Assembly (NCBI GenBank): GCA_040387095.1 | Contig: JAZKEJ010000003.1 | Span: 1-64,000 of the forward strand | Length of the DNA stretch: 64,000 nucleotides | Direction: 5' to 3' | Origin: Methylotenera_A sp040387095 | GTDB lineage: Bacteria; Pseudomonadota; Gammaproteobacteria; Burkholderiales; Methylophilaceae | Part shown: positions 52,381-61,755 of the stretch, one piece after another | Layout: each line of letters starts with the position of its first letter | Position numbering within the stretch: the first letter of the stretch is position 1 | Made by a program: the position numbers and the translations under genes | Notes under the pieces: model-generated | Databases searched by the model: none | What the model was told of the DNA's origin: nothing | The model's input: the letters and a program-made list of their open reading frames with translations, nothing else

Positions 52381-53861
52381 TTAGTTGGGTTTATCGCCAC
52401 CCAATTCAATGCTATAACGCCAAAATTGGTCTTCAGATTCAAAGATGACTTTTGAAGCTTGTGGATCACTGGAGCCAGCAGGGTATTGATGCACAGGCGA
52501 TTTATCCGTCGCCCAAGCTTTCACTACCGGATCAACTAAGCGCCACTGCGCTTCAGCCTCGCTGATATGTAGATAATTTGAATTATCACCCTGCATTAAG
52601 TTAAGCAATAAAGCTTCGTAAGCATCGACCGTATCATCTTCTGCTAAACGGTTTGCCGCGTCTAACTGAATGGTGCGAGTGTTGATGTCCAAACCTGGCA
52701 CTTTGGCTTGAATTTCCATTTTGATGCATTCGCGCGGCTGGATGCCGATGATCAACCAATTTTGATCTTGATTATTCACTTGCAGAGGCGCTTTTTTGAA
52801 GCGAATCGAAATGCGTGTGTCGGCTTCGTGCAAGCGTTTTGCGGTACGGATATAAAACGGCACACCTTTCCAGCGTGGATTATCAATAAATAACTTAAGC
52901 GCAGCATAAGTTTCTACCACGCTGTCTTTATTGCCTAATTCATCCAAATAACCTGAAACGCTTTCGCCATTTACTTCACCCGCTGCATATTGCGCGCGGA
53001 AAGCATGCTTGCTTAACTCATGCACTGGAATCGGACGAATTTGCTCCAACACTTTAATTTTGGCATCACGCACGCCGTCAGGCGTTAAATCTTTGGGCAT
53101 TTCCATCGCAGTCAATGCCAGAGTTTGCAGAATATGACTTTGAATCATATCGCGCAATGCACCAGTGCTGTCATAAAACTGCGTGCGGTCGCCTACGCCG
53201 AGCATCTCGGTATTGGTGATTTGTACGTGATCGATATATTGATTATTCCAGATCGGTTCCAATATCGTGTTAGTAAAGCGTTGCAACAGAANNNNNNNNN
53301 NGCCGATTTACCCAGATAATGGTCAATACGGTAAATCTGGCTTTCTTTTAGGTTTTTGGTCAGGCCAGCTTGCAATTCTTTTGCCGATGCTAAATCGGTA
53401 CCGAACGGTTTTTCCACTACCACGCGACGCCAGAATTTATCTTCCTGCGTTAAGCCAACACTCGCCAACGATTCAACCACCGGCGCAAAATCGACAGGGC
53501 GCACCGATAAGAAATAAGCTAGGTTTTGCGGGAAAATCGCCTCATTACTTAATACATTTTTTAGCTTAATAAATGCGTCTGGGTCTGTTGGCGGATTGGC
53601 ATGATAAAAATTACGCGCAATAAAACGCTCAAACGCGGCTGCGTCATAGCCTTTTTTAAATTTCGCATCTAGCATGCTTTTAATATCCGCACGCCACGCT
53701 TCTAAAGTCACTTCTTGACGACCAACTGCTAAAATTTTCAATTCGGCAGGCAAGCGGCCAATTGAATCCAGTCTGAATAATCCGGGAAAAAGCTTTACAC
53801 GCGCTAAATTACCACTGGCTCCAAATAAAACCAGAGTACAGGGGTCGATTGTTTGAGTCAT
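52381..53861 (-). CDS. zwf: Glucose-6-phosphate dehydrogenase, interrupted by assembly gap
   Basis: First enzyme of the oxidative branch: glucose 6-phosphate to 6-phosphogluconolactone. The N-terminal part (53302-53861) has LFGASGNLARVKLFPGLF (dinucleotide fold) and the catalytic RIDHYLGK; the C-terminal part (52381-53291) resumes with LLQRFTNTILEPIWNNQYIDHVQI. The two parts are in different frames across the 10-N gap. The family sequence between them would need about 11 bases, so the gene is most likely intact and the gap length a placeholder. Total about 494 residues. Co-directional with gnd. Confidence 0.93.
53292..53301. other. Assembly gap (10 N)
   Basis: Ten undetermined bases inside zwf. 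The flanking reading frames rejoin only if the real number is 2 modulo 3, so the run is a conventional placeholder. Confidence 0.98.
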
Positions 53862-53912
53862 TGCGTAACCTTAAAATATGAAATTTGGTTAAATAAATGG
53901 GTTAAGTAAATG

Positions 53913-53944
53913 CATTTATTGAGGAGAAAACCCCTCAATAAATG
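53913..53944. repeat. Perfect 12-bp hairpin between gnd and zwf
   Basis: CATTTATTGAGG (53913-53924) and CCTCAATAAATG (53933-53944) around an 8-nt loop. It lies in the 115-bp gap between gnd (stop at 53977) and zwf (start at 53861), both on the minus strand. No T run follows on that strand, so it may be an mRNA-stability or partial termination element and not a full terminator. Confidence 0.6.
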
Positions 53945-53976
53945 TTTAAAAGTTTAAAATTTGATTTTTTAACTAT

Positions 53977-54882
53977 TTATTTTTTCTGTACTGCGTGTCC
54001 GCCAAAAGCATTTCGCATCAAAGATAACAGTTTGTAGCTATAACCATGTTTATCTTGGCTTCTGAAACGGGCTTGCAATGCCACTGTTAATACTGGTGCA
54101 GCAACACCTTGCTCCACAGCTTCAACAACAGTCCAACGACCTTCACCAGAATCTGCAACATATGGAGCGATTGATTCTAATGCCTGATCATTTTTAAGGG
54201 CTTCGGCTGTTAAGTCGAGTAACCAGCTACGCACCACAGAGCCATGACGCCATAATTCGGTAATTTGCGCTAAGTCTAAATTGAATTCTTCTTTGCCTTT
54301 TAACAAGTCCAGACCTTCGGCAAATGCCTGCATCATGCCGTATTCAATACCATTGTGTAGCATTTTGGTGAAATGACCAGAACCGACTGGGCCTACATGT
54401 GCCCAACCGCGGTCTGCGTGTGTCAATGCTTGCGCATAAGGTGTCAACACATCTGCATACTGTTTCTCGCCGCCGTACATCAGGCAATAGCCATTATCCA
54501 GACCCCAAACGCCACCGGAAGTACCGCAATCGATAAAGCCGATACCATGTTCCGACAGCATCGCGCCGCGACGTTGACTATGTTTGTAATTGGAGTTACC
54601 GCCATCAATGATGATGTCGTTTTTATTTAATAGCGGAATCAAGTCTTTGATTTGATTTTCGGTAATTTCGCCCGCTGGCAACATTAACCAAACGATTTTT
54701 TGTCCTTCTAATTTGTTCACGACATCTACAACTGACTCAGCTGCAATCATGCCTTCTTTTTCTACTAGATTAGAGACGAATTCTTTGTTGAAATCGAAGC
54801 CGACGACTTCGATTTTGTGACGTAATAAACGCGCAGCCATATTGCCGCCCATTTTGCCTAAGCCGATCATTGCTAATTTCAT
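53977..54882 (-). CDS. gnd: 6-phosphogluconate dehydrogenase, decarboxylating (short type)
   Basis: A 301-residue enzyme, the short (GntZ/YqeC) class and not the 470-residue E. coli form, often NAD-linked. It oxidises 6-phosphogluconate to ribulose 5-phosphate and CO2, closing the dissimilatory RuMP cycle in methylotrophs. Motifs: GLGKMGGNMAARL, DCGTSGGVWGL and KMLHNGIEYGMMQ. The start at 54882 (MKLAMIGLG) follows aggaaa; an ORF extension upstream adds unlikely residues. Divergent from pgl. Confidence 0.94.
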   Translation of the reverse strand: MKLAMIGLGKMGGNMAARLLRHKIEVVGFDFNKEFVSNLVEKEGMIAAESVVDVVNKLEGQKIVWLMLPAGEITENQIKDLIPLLNKNDIIIDGGNSNYKHSQRRGAMLSEHGIGFIDCGTSGGVWGLDNGYCLMYGGEKQYADVLTPYAQALTHADRGWAHVGPVGSGHFTKMLHNGIEYGMMQAFAEGLDLLKGKEEFNLDLAQITELWRHGSVVRSWLLDLTAEALKNDQALESIAPYVADSGEGRWTVVEAVEQGVAAPVLTVALQARFRSQDKHGYSYKLLSLMRNAFGGHAVQKK

Positions 54883-55102
54883 GCTGTTTTTCCTATGGTG
54901 TGAGGATGATAAAAGCACCCATCTTTTGGATGTGGTGAAAACAAAAAATAATAAATGTTAAACAATTATTTAATTGAGTTAAGTATAATTATAGCAAATG
55001 CAGAGGTGCTTCTCAAATGCAAGCACAACAATCAAAAAGCAGAATTTCAAGCCGCTTTTTTCTTTTTCCCACGTTAAATTATAGATACAATTAGGTTAAT
55101 TG

Positions 55103-55813
55103 ATGACACAACATACTGCTTTAAATCAAGCCAGTCTAGCCAATACGCGCTGGCATACTTTTGAATCGCAAGATGCGATTAACCAAGCCGCACTCAATCG
55201 TATTTTAGCGGCCGCACAAGAAGCGATTAACAAACACGGCAGTTTTTTAGTGGTGTTAGCAGGCGGTAGCACGCCTAAAAGTGTCTACCAATTATTAAGC
55301 CAGCAACAGGCTGATTGGGCGAATTGGCATATTTATCATAACGACGACCGTTGTTTGCCGGTAGATCATGTAGAACGCAACAGCAAAATGGCGCGTGATG
55401 TATGGCTAAATCATGTAGCGATTCCACAAGAGCAGATTCATGATATTCCCACCGAATTGGGTAATATAGAAGGAGCGAAAGCGTATGCGAAAACGTTACA
55501 AGGCCTGCGTGCGTTTGATTTGGTGATTCTAGGTTTAGGTGAAGATGGCCATACCGCCAGTTTATTTCCAAATCAAACCGTTGATAACAGCGCAGATGTT
55601 GTGCCCGTTTTTGATGCCCCAAAACCGCCAGTGAACCGCGTGACCATGAGCCAGAATCGTTTAAATGATACGCATGAAGTGCTGTTTTTAGTCACAGGCG
55701 CAGGCAAACAAGAAGCGGTAGACAATTGGCGCAAAGGTGTGAAAATTCCTGCGACTTTAATCGCGCCTAAAAATGGTGTAGATGTATATTGTTTTGGTGT
55801 AAAACTGAATTAA
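55103..55813 (+). CDS. pgl: 6-phosphogluconolactonase
   Basis: A 236-residue lactonase between Zwf and Gnd. NagB-like fold with LAGGSTPKSVYQLL, NDDRCLPVDHVERNSKMA and GLGEDGHTASLFPN. Start ATG 55103; a TTG lies one codon upstream. Transcribed divergently from gnd-zwf over a 220-bp AT-rich promoter region, so the three pathway genes may share control. Confidence 0.95.
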   Translation: MTQHTALNQASLANTRWHTFESQDAINQAALNRILAAAQEAINKHGSFLVVLAGGSTPKSVYQLLSQQQADWANWHIYHNDDRCLPVDHVERNSKMARDVWLNHVAIPQEQIHDIPTELGNIEGAKAYAKTLQGLRAFDLVILGLGEDGHTASLFPNQTVDNSADVVPVFDAPKPPVNRVTMSQNRLNDTHEVLFLVTGAGKQEAVDNWRKGVKIPATLIAPKNGVDVYCFGVKLN

Positions 55814-55829
55814 TTGCTTAAATATAAGG

Positions 55830-56384
55830 TTAACTATTGGTTTTAAGCCACGCGATTACATCATCCGCATTTTTATCCGGCGGAAACACTGGATAAAAAG
55901 TTTTGATGATTTGGCCGTGTTCAATAATCATGGTTAGACGTTTATATAGTTCGATATTGCCTGCATGAAAAGTTGGCAGCCCAAGTGTTTCTTTGAGCAA
56001 AAAAGAATCATCGCTTAGTAACTCAAATGGCAAATGCAGGCGATTTTTAACTTCACTTTGATATTGTGTTTTTTGCGAGCTTAGCCCGAATATCTTACTA
56101 TCCAATTTTTCTAGCTCATCCGCGTGGTCTCTAAAGCTGCATGACTGTGGCGTGCAGCCACGCGCGCCAGGAATATTATCCCAACCATCGGGCAAAGCAA
56201 TATTGGGTTGCCCAGTCATTGGGTAAATATAAATAACGTATTTAGCTTTTAGTTGGTTTAGCCGAACAATTTCACCGTTTGTCGCAGTTAGTTGAATATC
56301 AGGCAAATACTGTCCTGTTAAATGACTCGCTGCGCCATCATTAAATGGAACAGGTAAGTCATTGGGTAATTCAGCTAGATTCAT
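55830..56384 (-). CDS. Peroxiredoxin, PrxQ/BCP-like
   Basis: A 184-residue thioredoxin-fold peroxidase. GARGCTPQSCSFRD gives a peroxidatic Cys and a second Cys five residues on, the spacing of BCP/PrxQ. A loop of about 14 residues is inserted before the active site, where BCP has a short TPGC turn. It would reduce peroxides using thioredoxin. Convergent with pgl and upstream-adjacent to mrp. Confidence 0.82.
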   Translation of the reverse strand: MNLAELPNDLPVPFNDGAASHLTGQYLPDIQLTATNGEIVRLNQLKAKYVIYIYPMTGQPNIALPDGWDNIPGARGCTPQSCSFRDHADELEKLDSKIFGLSSQKTQYQSEVKNRLHLPFELLSDDSFLLKETLGLPTFHAGNIELYKRLTMIIEHGQIIKTFYPVFPPDKNADDVIAWLKTNS

Positions 56385-56418
56385 CAACGGTCGTTTTAAA
56401 GTATCAACTAATAATGCG

Positions 56419-57507
56419 TTAAGTATTCTGAATCACAATATTCGGAAATTTGCTGCTGTGGTCTAGGCTAGCGTTAGCAATCTTAATCGCCGCCTTACGT
56501 GCGATTTCTTTATAGATATTAGCGATTTTAGAATCTGGTGCATTGATAACAGTTGGTTTTCCGTTATCGGTTTGTTCACGGATGCTGATATCTAAAGGCA
56601 AGCTGCCCAATAAATCAATATGGTAATCCGCACACATTTTCGCCGCGCCACCTGCTCCGAATATATGTTCTTCATGCCCGCAGTTGCTGCAAATATGCGT
56701 ACTCATATTTTCCACGATACCCAAAATAGGAATGTTCACTTTCTCGAACATTTTCAAGCCTTTTCGAGCGTCTAATAAGGCAATGTCCTGTGGTGTTGTC
56801 ACAATAATCGCACCGGTAACGGGGATTTTTTGCGCTAGAGTGAGCTGAATATCGCCCGTGCCCGGCGGCAGATCAATCACCAAATAATCCAAATCACGCC
56901 ATTTGGTATCGCGTAATAGTTGCTCAAGCGCACCAGTTACCATCGGGCCACGCCAAACCATCGGCGTGTCGGTATCAACTAAAAAGCCGATACTCATCGC
57001 CTGAATGCCGTGCGCCAGCATTGGCTCCATGCTTTTACCATCCATGCTTTCGGGGCGTCCACTAATGCCTAGCATCTGCGGCTGGCTAGGACCGTAGATA
57101 TCGGCATCTAATAATCCAACTGCGGCTCCTTCTGCCGCCAGAGCAAGCGCCAAATTGACCGAGGTAGTGGATTTGCCCACGCCGCCTTTTCCGGATGCGA
57201 CTGCAATAATATTCTTTACATTCGGTAATAGATTCACGCCTTGCTGCACTTTATGCGCAACAATTCTGCTGGCAATATTGACTGTCACCAAACCGCCATC
57301 AGATAAGATTTTAAGATGTTGCGCTACAAGTTTTTGTACATCCGCCATCACGCTTTTGGCAGGATAACCCAGCACAATATCCACACTGATATTGTGATCA
57401 CTGATCTGAATATTCTTGGCCGATTTACTGCTTATGAAATCTTTGCCTGTATTTGGGTCAATCAGCGTTTTTAGGGCATTTTGAATGGTTAACTCTGTTA
57501 GTGCCAT
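56419..57507 (-). CDS. mrp: Mrp/ApbC-family iron-sulfur carrier ATPase
   Basis: A 362-residue protein. N-terminal DUF59/MIP18-like domain (1-80), then a ParA-like P-loop NTPase with deviant Walker A GKGGVGKST, and the CxxC (CSNC) that holds a transferable Fe-S cluster at the dimer interface. Acts in cytosolic Fe-S delivery. Divergent from metG, an adjacency conserved in many proteobacteria. Confidence 0.94.
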   Translation of the reverse strand: MALTELTIQNALKTLIDPNTGKDFISSKSAKNIQISDHNISVDIVLGYPAKSVMADVQKLVAQHLKILSDGGLVTVNIASRIVAHKVQQGVNLLPNVKNIIAVASGKGGVGKSTTSVNLALALAAEGAAVGLLDADIYGPSQPQMLGISGRPESMDGKSMEPMLAHGIQAMSIGFLVDTDTPMVWRGPMVTGALEQLLRDTKWRDLDYLVIDLPPGTGDIQLTLAQKIPVTGAIIVTTPQDIALLDARKGLKMFEKVNIPILGIVENMSTHICSNCGHEEHIFGAGGAAKMCADYHIDLLGSLPLDISIREQTDNGKPTVINAPDSKIANIYKEIARKAAIKIANASLDHSSKFPNIVIQNT

Positions 57508-57669
57508 GATATGAATAAATCGAATATTGAAAAGTCTATTTTAGCGCAAGCCAGTGTTTAAAGCATGCCTGCTTAGAGCCAAACTTATCTTATTGTATAA
57601 AATAGCTTAATACATAAAATCAGGCCTTAATTTGCTAAAATAGCGTTTTACCTCAATTCAAAGCAATCT

Positions 57670-59748
57670 ATGGCACGCAAAATCCTGGTTACTTCGGCAC
57701 TTCCTTATGCCAACGGCAGCATTCACCTTGGACACTTGGTGGAATATATTCAAACCGATATCTGGGTGCGTTTCCAGAAAATGCAGGGACACACCGTGCA
57801 TTACGTTTGTGCAGATGACACGCATGGCACGCCGATTATGCTGCGCGCCGAAAAAGAGGGTATTACGCCTGAAGCACTGATTGCCAAAGTGCACCAAGAA
57901 CATAGCGCAGACTTTAAAGAATTCTTAGTAGATTTTGACAATTACTACTCCACGAACGCGCCAGAAAATAAAGAGCTCTCACAAACGATTTACCGCAAAT
58001 TAAAATCCAACGGCAAAATCGCGACCAAAACGATTGAGCAGTTTTATGACCCCGTTAAAAATATGTTTTTGCCAGACCGATTTATTAAGGGCGAATGCCC
58101 GAAATGTCATGCGAAAGACCAATATGGTGATTCATGCGAAGTGTGCGGTGCCACTTATAATCCAACCGAACTGATTAATGCGTATTCAGCAGTTTCTGGC
58201 GCAGCGCCAGTGCGTAAGGAAACCGAACATTATTTCTTCAAGCTTTCAGAGTGTGAAGCATTTTTAAAAGAATGGACGCGTTCTGGCACCTTGCAAGGCG
58301 AAGCGGCCAACAAGATGGGTGAGTGGTTCGAAAATGGCCTGAACGATTGGGATATTTCACGCGATGCGCCTTATTTTGGTTTTGAAATCCCCGATGCGCC
58401 TGGCAAGTATTTCTATGTCTGGCTGGATGCGCCGATTGGTTATATGGCCAGTTTCAAAAAGCTTTGTGAGACTAAAGGCTTGGATTTTGACGAATACTGG
58501 AATAAAGATTCCAGTACCGAGCTTTATCATTTTATTGGTAAAGATATTCTTTATTTTCACGCTTTGTTCTGGCCTGCAACGCTTGAGTATAGCGGTTACC
58601 GCAAGCCAACCAAGATTTTCGCACATGGATTTTTAACCGTAAACGGTGAAAAAATGAGCAAGTCGCGCGGTACATTTATTACAGCGCGCAGCTATTTAGA
58701 CCATATTAAAAATCCGGAATACCTGCGTTATTACTATGCTGCTAAATTAAATAGCACCATGGAAGATATTGACCTGAATTTGGAAGACTTTGTGGCGCGC
58801 GTGAATAGTGATTTGGTGGGTAAATACATCAATATTGCGAGCCGAACAGCAGGGTTTATTGCTAAGCAGTTTGAAGGTATGCTGATATTACCTAGTAATC
58901 AGTTTAACTATGGTGCATCTAATTTTGGTCTCAATACAGATAGCTTATTAGGCGAGTTTTCTTCCAAAGCTAACGATATTGCAAAGTTTTATGAATCTAG
59001 AGATTATGGAAAAGCACTTCGTGAAATTATGGTGCTCGCAGATACTGCAAACCAATTCGTTAATGACACTAAACCCTGGGAAATTGCTAAAGATGCGAGC
59101 AATGCAGATAAATTGCAGCATGTTTGTAGTATTGCGCTTAATCTATTCCGATTCCTTACCTTATATCTAAAACCAGTCTTGCCTCATCTTGCTTTCGAAG
59201 TGGAGCAGTTTTTAAATATAAAACCACTCACATGGCTTGATGCAACATCATTAATCGATGCTCATTGTATAAGTAGTTATCAACATTTAATGACGCGCAT
59301 TGACCCAAAATTGATTGAAGCCATGACAGAAGCCAATAAAGAAAATCTAACTGCAACGCCAAATGTTAAGCAAGCATCGCCTGTTAAGACATCTTTGCCA
59401 GAAACCAAGAATGAGGGTGATTACATCAGCATTGATGATTTTACTAAAGTGGATTTACGTATTGCCAAAATCGTCAATGCAGAGCATGTGGAAGGCGCAG
59501 AAAAATTGCTGAAGTTAACACTGGATATTGGTGAAGATAAGTCACGTCAGGTATTTGCAGGCATTAAATCCGCTTATGACCCCACTACTTTAATTGGACG
59601 TAATACAGTAATGGTGGCCAATTTAGCGCCACGCAAAATGAAGTTTGGCATGAGTGAAGGCATGGTGCTGGCAGCTAGTGATGAGCAGGGCGGCCCATTT
59701 ATTTTGTCGCCTGATGTAGGCGCACAACCAGGTATGCGCGTTAAATAA
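57670..59748 (+). CDS. metG: Methionyl-tRNA synthetase
   Basis: A 692-residue class I synthetase. HIGH-type motif HLGH (in GSIHLGHLVEY), zinc knuckle CPKCHAKDQYGDSCEVCG, KMSKS, and a C-terminal tRNA-binding (Trbp111/EMAP) domain from about 585, joined by a low-complexity linker. Length matches the E. coli-type dimeric enzyme. Upstream gap to mrp about 160 bp. Confidence 0.97.
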   Translation: MARKILVTSALPYANGSIHLGHLVEYIQTDIWVRFQKMQGHTVHYVCADDTHGTPIMLRAEKEGITPEALIAKVHQEHSADFKEFLVDFDNYYSTNAPENKELSQTIYRKLKSNGKIATKTIEQFYDPVKNMFLPDRFIKGECPKCHAKDQYGDSCEVCGATYNPTELINAYSAVSGAAPVRKETEHYFFKLSECEAFLKEWTRSGTLQGEAANKMGEWFENGLNDWDISRDAPYFGFEIPDAPGKYFYVWLDAPIGYMASFKKLCETKGLDFDEYWNKDSSTELYHFIGKDILYFHALFWPATLEYSGYRKPTKIFAHGFLTVNGEKMSKSRGTFITARSYLDHIKNPEYLRYYYAAKLNSTMEDIDLNLEDFVARVNSDLVGKYINIASRTAGFIAKQFEGMLILPSNQFNYGASNFGLNTDSLLGEFSSKANDIAKFYESRDYGKALREIMVLADTANQFVNDTKPWEIAKDASNADKLQHVCSIALNLFRFLTLYLKPVLPHLAFEVEQFLNIKPLTWLDATSLIDAHCISSYQHLMTRIDPKLIEAMTEANKENLTATPNVKQASPVKTSLPETKNEGDYISIDDFTKVDLRIAKIVNAEHVEGAEKLLKLTLDIGEDKSRQVFAGIKSAYDPTTLIGRNTVMVANLAPRKMKFGMSEGMVLAASDEQGGPFILSPDVGAQPGMRVK

Positions 59749-59884
59749 ACAATGATAAGTGTCAGAAACTACCTACATTTATTTCAGAGTAAGCTCGTTT
59801 CATCTTGATTTTTAATCCTTTAAGATGGATAAGTTAGTAAAAAGCAAGTCTTGCTGTTCAACGAATAAATAAAAGGAAGTCGCA

Positions 59885-60325
59885 ATGAAATATATTCATG
59901 CTCCATTATTAGCAGTTTTATTATTTTCTAGTCATGTAATTGCAGACAGTAACGCTAAAACTGCAGTCGGCGGCGGTTTAGGCGCAGCGGCAGGCACGGC
60001 ACTTGGCGGCGTAGTTGGAGGCAGTACAGGTGAAGTTTTAGGCGGAGCAGTTGGTGGTGGTCTAGGCGGTGCTGTTACAACTAGAGGTCAAGGTCAAACG
60101 GGTGCGGTTATTGGCGGCGCTGCAGGTGGCGCAGGTGGTGCATATGCTGGACGTAAGGTTAGTGGCACTGGTACAGGCGCAATAGTTGGTGCAGGTCTAG
60201 GTGGTGCTGGTGGCGCGGTACTCGGTAAAGTTATTGATGAGCCTAACGTTAGAACCGGTACATCCAATCACAACCACAAGCATAAACAAAAGCGTGGCAA
60301 AGGTCATCGCAAACACGATCATTAA
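59885..60325 (+). CDS. Secreted glycine-zipper protein with His/Lys tail
   Basis: A 146-residue product behind aaggaag. A signal peptide ends at VIA|DS (about 20). The middle is almost wholly Gly/Ala in glycine-zipper repeats (GGGLGAAAGTALGGVVGG and further), as in outer-membrane glycine-zipper 2TM proteins. The last 20 residues are His, Lys, Asn and Arg rich and could bind metal or polyanions. Function unknown. Confidence 0.75.
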   Translation: MKYIHAPLLAVLLFSSHVIADSNAKTAVGGGLGAAAGTALGGVVGGSTGEVLGGAVGGGLGGAVTTRGQGQTGAVIGGAAGGAGGAYAGRKVSGTGTGAIVGAGLGGAGGAVLGKVIDEPNVRTGTSNHNHKHKQKRGKGHRKHDH

Positions 60326-60362
60326 TCGTTTAAATTAAAATTCATTTTATTTGAATAGTATT

Positions 60363-60400
60363 AACAATAAAAAAGCCGCTAACGCGGCTTTTTTATTGTT
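60363..60400. terminator. Bidirectional terminator
   Basis: AACAATAAAAAAGCCGC, loop TAAC, GCGGCTTTTTTATTGTT. Perfect palindrome with A and T runs, usable by both the glycine-zipper gene and the convergent ComEA-like gene. Confidence 0.92.
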
Positions 60401-60433
60401 GCGAACTTCTATATTAAGAATAAGTTAACGCTT

Positions 60434-60922
60434 TTATTGCTTAGTTTTTGCAGTATCTGCTTTTTTAACCTTAGTCGTTTTTGCATCACCAGTTTTTGAT
60501 TCAGCAGATTTTACAAGGCTGGCTTCTTTAGCTGGTTTGGCCTTCTTTGCAGCTTCAGTTTTTGCCTTAGATGCTGTTTTTGCTTGTTTCGCTTTTACAT
60601 CACCTGTTTTTGATTTTGCTGCTTTGACCAGACTAGTGTCCTTTTTTGCGGGTGCTATAACTGTGGTTTTGCCACTTACTGCTATTTCTTTACGCAGATT
60701 TTTAAAAGTAGTTGAGCCAACGCCGTCGACTTTTTCGAGCTCATCAATAGATTTAAAGCCGCCATTTTTTTTGCGGTAATCAATAATAGCTTTAGCTTTC
60801 ACTTCGCCGATGCCATCCAAGGATTCTAATTCTTGTTGTGTGGCTGTGTTTATGTTTACAGCGGCAAATAAGTTAAAACTAAATGCAAGGCTAGTGAGTA
60901 AAGCGATTAGTATTTTTTTCAT
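60434..60922 (-). CDS. ComEA-like helix-hairpin-helix protein with Lys/Ala tail
   Basis: A 162-residue product. Signal peptide (to about 20), then a tandem helix-hairpin-helix domain (about 22-82: NINTATQQELESLDGIGEVKAKAI) that binds double-stranded DNA in ComEA. The C-terminal 80 residues are Lys/Ala/Thr rich and hold a duplicated block SLVK(A/S)A(K/E)SKTGD. Ordinary short ComEA proteins lack this tail. It may take part in DNA uptake or be a periplasmic DNA binder. Confidence 0.82.
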   Translation of the reverse strand: MKKILIALLTSLAFSFNLFAAVNINTATQQELESLDGIGEVKAKAIIDYRKKNGGFKSIDELEKVDGVGSTTFKNLRKEIAVSGKTTVIAPAKKDTSLVKAAKSKTGDVKAKQAKTASKAKTEAAKKAKPAKEASLVKSAESKTGDAKTTKVKKADTAKTKQ

Positions 60923-61026
60923 TTGTTTCTCCCTAAGTTAAATTTGGTCGATGAGCGTTGTCATCAACGCAAGTGTACTGTTTTCATTGATTAAGTGCTA
61001 GTTAGATTACAGCTCTTTTTATTAGA

Positions 61027-61728
61027 TTATGCAAACGCCTGAATCTCATGATTAATTGCAATTAATGCATCAATAGGGCTGCTGGCCTGCGTGATTGGTC
61101 GACCAATTACAAGGTAATTGGCTCCGGCTATTAACGCTTGCGTTGGCGTTAATATGCGAGTTTGGTCATCTTTATTGGCGCTGGCAGGACGAATTCCTGG
61201 TGTCACCAAAAGAAAATCTTGCGGCAAGTGTTGCTTTAATAATGCCGCCTCTAACGCGGAACAGACAACACCGTGTAATCCAGCAGATTTTGTTAATTTT
61301 GATAGGTTAAGTACTTGCTTTTCAATACTATTATTAATACCAATTTCATTTAAATTTTCTTGACTCATACTGGTAAGCACGGTCACAGCGATTAAATAAG
61401 GAGAATAATTACTTTTATCGACACCTTCCAGCGCAGCTTGCATCATGTCTTTTCCACCGCTAGCATGCACATTCAACATCCATACGCCTAAATTACTTGC
61501 TGCTTCGCATGCTTTTGCAACGGTATTGGGAATGTCATGAAATTTTAAATCTAAAAAAACTGCGAAGTTTTTAGTGATTAGCTTTTCCACTAATTGTGGG
61601 CCAGCGGCAGTAAATAGCTCTTTGCCCACTTTAAGTTTGCATAAATTGGGATCTAATTGATTAACAAGATTAAGCGCACTCGCTACGTCGGCATAATCCA
61701 ATGCAACAATGATTTTAGAGGCTACCAT
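61027..61728 (-). CDS. pyrF: Orotidine 5'-phosphate decarboxylase
   Basis: A 233-residue TIM-barrel enzyme making UMP. Catalytic Asp/Lys set in FLDLKFHDIPNTV; phosphate binding in LVTPGIRP and LVIGRPIT. Length typical. It follows lapB by 27 bp on the minus strand, the order also seen in E. coli (yciM-pyrF). Confidence 0.96.
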   Translation of the reverse strand: MVASKIIVALDYADVASALNLVNQLDPNLCKLKVGKELFTAAGPQLVEKLITKNFAVFLDLKFHDIPNTVAKACEAASNLGVWMLNVHASGGKDMMQAALEGVDKSNYSPYLIAVTVLTSMSQENLNEIGINNSIEKQVLNLSKLTKSAGLHGVVCSALEAALLKQHLPQDFLLVTPGIRPASANKDDQTRILTPTQALIAGANYLVIGRPITQASSPIDALIAINHEIQAFA

Positions 61729-61755
61729 TTGATTTAACTTTTTAGAAGATTAATT

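Noticed and set aside
53193..53861. Separate truncated zwf gene ending after the gap
   Set aside because: The truncation arises from translating across ten N in the wrong frame; both halves belong to one gene.
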